A stretch of 64,000 bases of DNA, taken from contig DUNG01000023.1 of assembly GCA_012839475.1 (NCBI GenBank), positions 1-64,000 on the forward strand, given 5' to 3'. Below, piece by piece: positions 61,643-64,000 of the stretch. The position numbers and the translations under genes were made by a program. Position 1 is the first letter of the stretch. Each line of letters starts with the position of its first letter. Under the pieces are notes generated by a model. The model was given only the letters and a program-made list of their open reading frames with translations, did no database searches and was not told the DNA's origin. The stretch comes from Petrimonas sp. (GTDB lineage: Bacteria; Bacteroidota; Bacteroidia; Bacteroidales; Dysgonomonadaceae).

Positions 61643-61874
61643 CTCAATTTTCGCAAGTTACATTTCTGCTGTTATTTGCTTTCAAGACGAAGGCCTTGGC
61701 TCGTTTTACGGGGACACATCCTGCGAAGTTCGCGTTAAAAAAGAAAAGCTGTTTGAGCGACTTTAGTCGTGAGTTTTTTTCTTATAGTGAACAAGCAGCA
61801 GATGGGTCGCAAAACGAGCGTCAGTCAAGCTTGAAAGCAAACGATAAACGCAAATGCGGCAGAGGGGGTATTAA
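61622..61874. mobile_element. 211-bp insertion with foldback element B, bounded by 21-bp direct repeats
   Basis: Exact 21-bp copies occupy 61622-61642 and 61854-61874 (both begin ATGCGGCAGAGG). The first ends with the methyltransferase stop and the second contains the stop of the minus-strand peptidase. Between them (61643-61853) lies copy B of the structured element. Pairings: GCTTTCAAG (61678-61686) with CTTGAAAGC (61830-61838); GCTCGTTTT (61699-61707) with AAAACGAGC (61811-61819); ACACATC (61714-61720) with GATGGGT (61801-61807, one mismatch); and an inner A-rich/T-rich stem capped by CGACT-TT-AGTCG (61759-61770). No protein is encoded. The structure matches insertion with target-site duplication. 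Confidence 0.7.
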
Positions 61875-64000
61875 TACCCGTATCCCCACGTTTTCCCTTT
61901 CTCGATCGCGGGAACTCCCTTAGTCATCCATGTCGGCGCAGGTTCCCCCTTCAGGTAGTGGTCGAAGAACTGCTGCAGCCGGATAGAGAGGTCCTTGCTG
62001 TTGCGGCGATGCAGGAGGTTATGCTCCTCGTTGTTGTACTGTAACATCCACACCGGCTTGCCTAGACGGCGCATGGTCATGAACAACTCGATCCCCTGGT
62101 ACCAGGGTACCGCTCCATCGTTGTCGTTGTGCATGATGAGCAGGGGGGTATTTATCTTGTCGGCGAAGAAGACCGGCGAGTTCCGCAGGTAGACCTCCAG
62201 CGAATCGCTCATGGTGTAGCCTAAGCGGGATTGTGTCTGCTCGTACTGGTACTGGCGACTTCTCCCGGATCCCCACCGGATACCCCCGTAGGCGCTGGTC
62301 ATGTTTGAAACGGGTGCACCTGCACCAGCGGCCTTGAACATATCGGTTCGTGTGATTAGGTAGGCCACCTGGTATCCACCCCAACTCTGCCCCTGGATCG
62401 CCATGTTTTCCCTATCCACCCAATCGTTCTTGGCGAGGGCTTCTGCCCCGGAGACAATCGCGTTGTAGGCATCTTCACCTGGTTGCCCCACCGTGTAGTG
62501 GATATCTGGTGTGAAGACAAGGTACCCGCGACTCACGAAAAACGGGATGTTGACGGTAGATCGACTTGGTGCCGGGGTGAAGTAGCGGTAAAGCTCGTCG
62601 GAATGTTGTTCGTAGAAATAGATCATGACCGGGTACTTTTCCGTGGGATCAAAATCTTCCGGCTTGTAGAGGATACCTTCGAGTGGCACGCCGGCATAGG
62701 AGATCCACGAGAAGAGCTCTGCTGTACCCCAGTTGTATTGCTCCATCTGCGGGTTGATATCGGTGAGCCTTCTGGAGGTTTTCCACAAGTCGCTCGTCAC
62801 ATGTAGGTCGGGCGATGTGTTGAAGTTGCTCTTCTGGTAGACCAGCAGGTCGCTCTCCTTGGCTTTCATCAGGCCAGAGTAGGTAAATCCTTCCATCTTC
62901 CTCTTTTGCAAGGGGTTTCGCCCCGACTGCTTGAGGGTATAGTAACCCCACTCTTTGCTCTTGTTGTTGAACGCTGAAAGCAGGAGGAGGTCGCCCTTTT
63001 CGATAAACCGTTTATCGGGATCGGTCTGGACGTACCGGAAGGTGATGGAGTCAGAGCGGCCCGTGTGGGCGGTGATATTCTCGGCCCCCTTCACCCCTTT
63101 TGGATACACCCTCCATAGGTCGAACGCGTCGTAGATAAGGATGTATTCGTCGTTCTCGCCCCAGGCGGCTACCCCGTACGCGCCGGGGGCAGCAGGCACA
63201 TCATTCTTTTCGTTCCAGAAGTTAACGGGAATCTCTCCGGTAAGGCTTCTGATAGAGCGGGAGACGATATCGTACACGAACCACTCCAGCTTATGGCTAT
63301 CCCACCAGTAGAGGTAGGTGCCCCTAGGTGATAACATTGGTCTCGCAAAGAGTGGCTTAGCGACCTCGTGTAGGCTGTTCGTCTCCAGGTCCATTACCCA
63401 TACGTCGTACTTTGCCAAAAGGTCCCACGTGCTCTCTATCAGGTAGGGGAGGTTGGAACTAAGTAGGGCGTAACGGCCGTTCCCCTCGTCTGAAATAGCC
63501 GCGTTGGGCATCGTCTCGTTGGCGATGGCGGTAAAGTGGTTCGGGCGATCCGGGCGGACGATGCCGATGTAGGTGCGGCGCTCTTCACCTCTTAGCTCCT
63601 TCAGTTGTTGGGGCTGAATCAACGGATCCATCCAGTGCCAGATGTCAAGCTTCGCCATCTCGAAGTCAACAATCGTGGTGTCTTTAGGTGGCTGCTTGGG
63701 GGCCGCCCCGATAAGTATTCGCTCGCCGTTCTTGCTGAACGAGGGGGAGGCATACTCGTTAAAGATCCATCCCTCGGGCAAGCCTAATGCAGAACGATCG
63801 GCCAATACGCGGGCGGAATCGCTCTCCACGCTATAGTAACGCAGGTCGTACTCCTTCTGCTCCACCTTGGAGGTGTCGCCCGTGGCAAGGTAGGTGAGCT
63901 GCCCGCCGGGCTCATCGAACACGAGCGACCTGTACTCTTTCTGGTCGCTCGAAATGGTTTTACGCGTATTGTTCACCAGATCGAAAAACTCCACCCGGCG
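61871..64000 (-). CDS. S9-family prolyl oligopeptidase-like peptidase (partial at window edge)
   Basis: This is a serine peptidase of the DPP-IV/acylaminoacyl-peptidase type, probably exported and acting on peptides. About 708 residues are visible and the frame stays open to 64000, so the N-terminus is outside the window; the Met at 63994 is internal. A propeller (repeats such as PSFSKNGERILIGAA, RPMLSPRGTYLYWWD) is followed by the alpha/beta hydrolase with nucleophile IQGQSWGGYQVA, Asp in MHNDNDGAVPW and His in NNEEHNLLHR. The C-terminal ...KTWGYGY ends in the second copy of the 21-bp repeat; before the insertion its stop overlapped that of the convergent methyltransferase gene. Confidence 0.92.
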   Translation of the reverse strand, partial: RRVEFFDLVNNTRKTISSDQKEYRSLVFDEPGGQLTYLATGDTSKVEQKEYDLRYYSVESDSARVLADRSALGLPEGWIFNEYASPSFSKNGERILIGAAPKQPPKDTTIVDFEMAKLDIWHWMDPLIQPQQLKELRGEERRTYIGIVRPDRPNHFTAIANETMPNAAISDEGNGRYALLSSNLPYLIESTWDLLAKYDVWVMDLETNSLHEVAKPLFARPMLSPRGTYLYWWDSHKLEWFVYDIVSRSIRSLTGEIPVNFWNEKNDVPAAPGAYGVAAWGENDEYILIYDAFDLWRVYPKGVKGAENITAHTGRSDSITFRYVQTDPDKRFIEKGDLLLLSAFNNKSKEWGYYTLKQSGRNPLQKRKMEGFTYSGLMKAKESDLLVYQKSNFNTSPDLHVTSDLWKTSRRLTDINPQMEQYNWGTAELFSWISYAGVPLEGILYKPEDFDPTEKYPVMIYFYEQHSDELYRYFTPAPSRSTVNIPFFVSRGYLVFTPDIHYTVGQPGEDAYNAIVSGAEALAKNDWVDRENMAIQGQSWGGYQVAYLITRTDMFKAAGAGAPVSNMTSAYGGIRWGSGRSRQYQYEQTQSRLGYTMSDSLEVYLRNSPVFFADKINTPLLIMHNDNDGAVPWYQGIELFMTMRRLGKPVWMLQYNNEEHNLLHRRNSKDLSIRLQQFFDHYLKGEPAPTWMTKGVPAIEKGKTWGYGY

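Overview
The window looks like chromosomal DNA of an anaerobic, glycan-degrading member of the Bacteroidetes (order Bacteroidales; a Dysgonomonadaceae-like genus such as Proteiniphilum or Petrimonas is my guess, at low confidence). The reasons are tandem SusC/SusD pairs, many secreted glycoside hydrolases and serine-type sulfatases, promoters of the Bacteroidetes form TTTG-N18..21-TAnnTTTG, a Bacteroidetes-type LptD, and an ApgM-type gene inside the threonine operon. Region 1 (1-1410) is an IS256-family insertion sequence whose left end is not visible. Region 2 (1591-29138) is a polysaccharide-utilisation locus. It holds two GH29 fucosidases, two SusC/SusD pairs in a visibly AT-rich block, a sugar mutarotase, two GH43 enzymes, a GH123/DUF4091-like enzyme and three sulfatases that all carry Ser in the maturation motif. 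It also contains an opposite-strand pair (a DUF6057-like membrane protein and a beta-propeller with CxxCH) flanked by a dispersed direct repeat. No PUL regulator is visible in the window. The likely target is a sulfated, fucose- and pentose-containing glycan. Region 3 (29500-35153) is a threonine operon: a promoter, a Thr-codon-rich leader peptide followed by hairpins, thrA (aspartokinase-homoserine dehydrogenase), an ApgM-family gene probably acting as homoserine kinase, and thrC. Region 4 (35239-53900) is mostly housekeeping: lptD, rarA, a bile-acid/sodium-symporter family protein, an acyltransferase, a GH92 mannosidase, alaS with a divergently promoted methyltransferase-MerR-namZ operon, then valS and a fructosamine-kinase-like gene. 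Region 5 (54110-60187) is again accessory: GH51, a DUF1080 protein, a broken Gfo/Idh/MocA oxidoreductase ending in a perfect 28-bp palindrome, a WbsX-like protein, the ribosomal pair rpmI-rplT without infC, and a third GH43. Region 6 (60310-64000) has a PNPOx-like protein, a TrmH-family rRNA/tRNA methyltransferase and an S9 peptidase cut by the window edge. The most unusual features are non-coding. (a) Two related ~160-nt foldback elements (33670-33819 and 61678-61838) keep the same stem plan with different, compensating stem sequences. The second lies in a 211-bp insertion bounded by exact 21-bp direct repeats between two genes whose stops would otherwise overlap. (b) A 5' leader is shared by thrA and a sulfatase, in which an upstream copy of the start-codon sequence can compete with the real start for the same complementary segment. 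(c) There is a candidate threonine attenuator of a kind usually described in enterobacteria.
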